From Fratercula arctica (lineage: Eukaryota; Chordata; Aves; Charadriiformes; Alcidae), in contig CANTUZ010000002.1 in NCBI GenBank assembly GCA_947846985.1, forward strand, positions 151,585,889-151,649,888: 64,000 bases of DNA, in the 5' to 3' direction. The position numbers and the translations under genes are program-made. The notes beneath the pieces were generated by a model. The model did no database searches. It had not been told where the DNA came from and saw only the letters and a list, made by a program, of their open reading frames with translations. Positions 60,912 through 64,000 of the stretch are shown piece after piece (the stretch's first letter is position 1; every line of letters begins with the position of its first letter).

Positions 60912-60958
60912 GATACTTGAGAGATACTTGGGAAGATACTTGGGAAGATACTTTGGAA
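60912..60958. repeat. Four-copy 12-nt tandem repeat
   Basis: Units GATACTTGAGA, GATACTTGGGAA (twice) and GATACTTTGGAA. The middle two are identical. Confidence 0.9.
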
Positions 60959-61460
60959 CAACAATGTGTGATGCCGCATTGCTTCTGCTGAGACCAAATC
61001 TGCTTAAAACAGCCATGATAATTAACTTTGGAAAGTTACAACTGTTCATACATGGACTCACAGAACGACCATGGAAACTAACGGAAAGACTTATTGACTC
61101 CAATAGGGTTCGGATTATGCTTTTAGTCCTAGCAAGAAGTATGGTGTCAGCAGCCTCTGTAATGTTTATGCCTTAAACAGGTGTAGCACAGCGAGAAGCT
61201 GCTTCTCTCCAGTGTAGGGAGATATGCAGGATGTTTGAGAGGATCATATCCCACCTCATCTAGGTGACATCACCTAATTTGAGAAGTAATGACTGGCAGG
61301 GTGCATTTTCTGACACTTTCCATCTGAATTCAAGCTTTGCTCTAAATGGGGGCTTTGTTCGAGCATTCAGTGCAAAACAAATCTGGAGGTGTGTGCTCGT
61401 CTCAAATGACCAACCACAATAAACTTACACCACCAGCTACGTAGAAAACCTATGAAATTT

Positions 61461-61915
61461 TCATAGACTCATAGAATAACATTCAAAGGCACCTCTGGAG
61501 GTCACTGATCCCACCTGCCATTCATGGCAGGTCCAGTTATAGCAGAGCCGTGACCACTCAAGTTTCCAATATCTCAATGGATGAAGAGTCCACTCCCTCT
61601 CTGTGCCCCTTCTCCAAATTTGACCACCCTTGGTGTGAAATTCTTTTTTCTAACATCTCACTCCTATGTTGTAATTTGCATCTGTTGCCTCTTATCCCAT
61701 CCTTGTGCATCTCTGAGAAGAGTCTCATTTTATCTTCTTTATAACCTCCTATTAAGACAGTTGCAGAGAGTAGTAAGGTCTCTCTTGAGACATCTCTTCT
61801 CCAGGCTCAATAAGCCCAACTTTCTCAACCTCGCCTTGTATGTTGGGAGCTCCAGCGAACTGACAGTCCTGGTGGCCTCTGTTGGACTCACTTCAGTCTG
61901 TCAGTGCCTTTCCAT
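61461..61915 (-). mobile_element. Older CR1 LINE 3' fragment
   Basis: The plus strand starts TTCATAGACTCATAGAATAA, the reverse of the CR1 3' octamer tail, so the element runs on the minus strand. It continues with eroded CR1 3' features: ATGGATGAAGAGTCCACTCC, CAAATTTGACCACCCTTGGT, TGCCTCTTATCCCATC and CTTCTCCAGGCTCAATAAGC. It is more diverged than the copies at 4.8, 13.7 and 30.3 kb and probably belongs to an older CR1 subfamily. Confidence 0.85.
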
Positions 61916-64000
61916 GACTGTAACACACGTTAGGGAAAAAAGAAAATACTTCTTTTATCTGATGTTTTCTTTCCTGCCCATATTAAGATATATTAAAGAA
62001 TATATTGAAGTATGTTAAGGAATGAATGTCAGTCTTTGTTCTGAGAAGAGCTGGTTGGGTAGGACAAATAATCCCACAATTACCTGATGCTCCTTGTAAG
62101 TGCAGAGCTCAGGTTATTCTCTGCCTTGGAAATAAAGCAAATTCATCAGAGTTCAAGCCTCTGAACACAGACGGAAAGAAGAATTCTAGTGCATGGCTGC
62201 TCAGCTTTGCTCTTCAGCAGCTGGTGACAGCCTGTGACCATTATCTGCTCACACGCCATGTGCATTCATTGCATCCCCAGTCCTCGCTCTCTTCCAACAT
62301 CACCTTCCCTCCCCACTCATCCGTGTACCCTACTTACCGATGCCTTAAACTTTTTCCATTTCCATGATACCAGCCTTGTAAGTGTTCACATGTGAAGTTT
62401 GTTTTCTTTTGGGAAATTCTCCAGTTCCTTTCCAACTTTCAGGCTATTTTCAAATTACTTCCCCCCTCCAATTAAAAGTGCTGTGACAGAGGCAGACTTT
62501 AGCAAGATACTTTGCTTCCTTCATGTCTGACCTACTTGGACCTGAAAGGGTGTAGCTGAATATTGGATATCCTCAGAAATCATCCAGTTAGAGTGAAAGC
62601 TGTCTATCTACAAACCCTTGTGCATTCTCACTGTCCACACAATATATTATTTTTTGGGTTGTGAATCAGGTTCACAGCTACTTACAAGTCTCAGCTCTTT
62701 GTTGTTTGTTAATACTGTGTTTCCTTGGCTTCCCTGCAAAGCAGTGGGAGTCACAAGTAGCCTGGAACAAATGGCTGGGCAACCGTGAGGAAAATCTGAG
62801 ATGGAGATTGACTCCCAAATCTGGCAGGTGATAAAGAGCGAGGAAAAAAGAGGAGATAAAAAGAGCTGTGTCACATGAATCTCTTGTCCAAATGATTCCA
62901 AGTAGACTAGTATTACTCCCCATTAATGAAATAGCATGTGGTTTCAAGGCAATGAGAAATCTGTGAATTTTAGAGCATTTCAAAAAATTGGCCTTAAATG
63001 AAAAGGGTTTTTACTTTAACTACTGTGGAGCTTTTGGTCATTTCTAGTTTAGTCAAAAACCCCAATGAATTGATGATGCTTTCAACGTTACTGATAATTC
63101 TTCAGTCACAAATAGTAAAATGGCTATTGCTTTTTTTTTTTTCCCAAAAAAATGCATATCAGGAGAGGCCAGCTGACAGCACCACTCAGAAAAAAACCAC
63201 ATTACCTTCAAGTTTCATGTTAAAATTCCTTCATGCAACAGTTCAGCACAGTCCCAGCTGAGTCCTCAGTTGTGGCCATGTACACAGCTTAAATAGCATT
63301 ATCCTCATGCCAGCTACCTTGTCTAACCTAACATGTATGTGCAACATTTATGTGCAGTAAGGCTGCCTTTTTTTGCAGCCCTCTTTTGAAACTGAAGCAT
63401 CGTGTGGCCATGAAATAAGTGTGATACAACTGCAAGGAAGGTGAACTGCAGTTCAAGAAACACGGGCAGGGAAGCAAGCAAAGGTTTCTGAAAGTGATAT
63501 TCACTGATCTTCATTGCTTTCAGGCTGGAGTAACCTCACATTTAGTGAGATGCTCTGTCAGTCTCCTTGGAGTGGTTTCTGACCCCCTGCTCCCCTTAGC
63601 CACCTGATATTCCCTCTCCCTCCTGCCCTTGGAGATGGTCTTGTCATTACCCTCAACTCTTTATGATGAGCTGAAAAATATTAATTTAAAATGTTAATGA
63701 ATTAGTTGACTAATCATTGAACTTGAAGTTATTAAGCTGTACCACTGCCTTTGGTGTCATTTTGATGGACAAGGCTGAAGGACCACTCATAAGAGTGGTT
63801 CAGCAGATCGGTCTCCCCAGTGAAAAACACAATGGCCACAGGTCCATTCCTCCTGAGGAAGGCAGTGAAAAAGTTGCATGTCTAAATTAGGCAGACTAAA
63901 TAAATTACACTTTCTGTTGTATCTCTGTGTATCTGCAGATACACATTGAGTATCTGCTACACTCCAAGGAGAAGACAGCTTGGGTTAGGTATCTGCTATA
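61916..64000. other. Non-genic stretch to the right edge
   Basis: I see no gene or named repeat. ATATTAAGATATATTAAAGA-like short repeats are at about 61979-62012. A 20-bp perfect palindrome is at 63926-63945, near two copies of TATCTGCTA. Confidence 0.55.
63926..63945. repeat. 20-bp perfect palindrome
   Basis: TGTGTATCTG is followed directly by CAGATACACA, its exact complement. TATCTGCTA recurs at about 63951 and 63991. Confidence 0.9.

Larger units (their letters stand above)
59901..61460. other. Non-genic stretch
   Basis: AT-rich sequence with no gene. It includes a 10-bp hairpin (60587-60616) and a four-copy 12-nt tandem repeat (60912-60958). The 105-codon frame 60859-61176 runs through that repeat and is not recognisable. 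Confidence 0.55.

Noticed and set aside
1..64000. CRISPR arrays, bacterial-type operons, tRNA or rRNA genes, complete LTR elements
   Set aside because: Looked for regularly spaced repeats, tRNA box motifs and paired LTR ends by eye; none seen, and the window is vertebrate DNA.

Overview
The window is vertebrate nuclear DNA, almost certainly from a bird. It holds several CR1 retroposon fragments with the typical avian 3' end, a few decayed MIR-type SINEs, no other abundant repeat family, and spliced exons. The bird order cannot be told from the sequence alone.

The only protein-coding gene I can support is HAS2 (hyaluronan synthase 2), on the minus strand. Exon 2 (6178-6804) starts at the initiator ATG and encodes residues 1-209. 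Exon 3 (1092-1193) encodes residues 210-243. The large last exon lies off the left edge. Both exons are phase 0 at both ends, have canonical splice sites and are intact. A probable 5'UTR exon 1 lies near 15498-16095, with a TATA-like element at 16119-16128. A dense CpG island (14330-15160) lies inside the inferred intron 1, and a second GC-rich patch (16900-17040) lies upstream of the inferred start site next to a strong CTCF-type motif. This resembles the mammalian HAS2/HAS2-AS1 locus, so the CpG island may drive a plus-strand antisense RNA. That is inference.

From about 17 kb to 64 kb there is no recognisable gene. It reads as the gene desert upstream of HAS2: AT-rich unique sequence, two more CR1 loci and one CR1 pair, three MIR relics, homopolymers, short tandem repeats, small palindromes and a few stretches that look like conserved developmental enhancers. 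The long open frames there and in the CpG island look like chance frames.

I found no CRISPR array, no complete transposon, no provirus and no convincing new system. The items most worth checking are the HAS2 promoter architecture (exon 1, a CAG/CTG hairpin, a 20-bp CpG-island palindrome, the CTCF motif, antisense transcript signals), the well-preserved MIR in intron 1, and the enhancer candidates at 29.4-29.6 kb and 35.4-36.0 kb.
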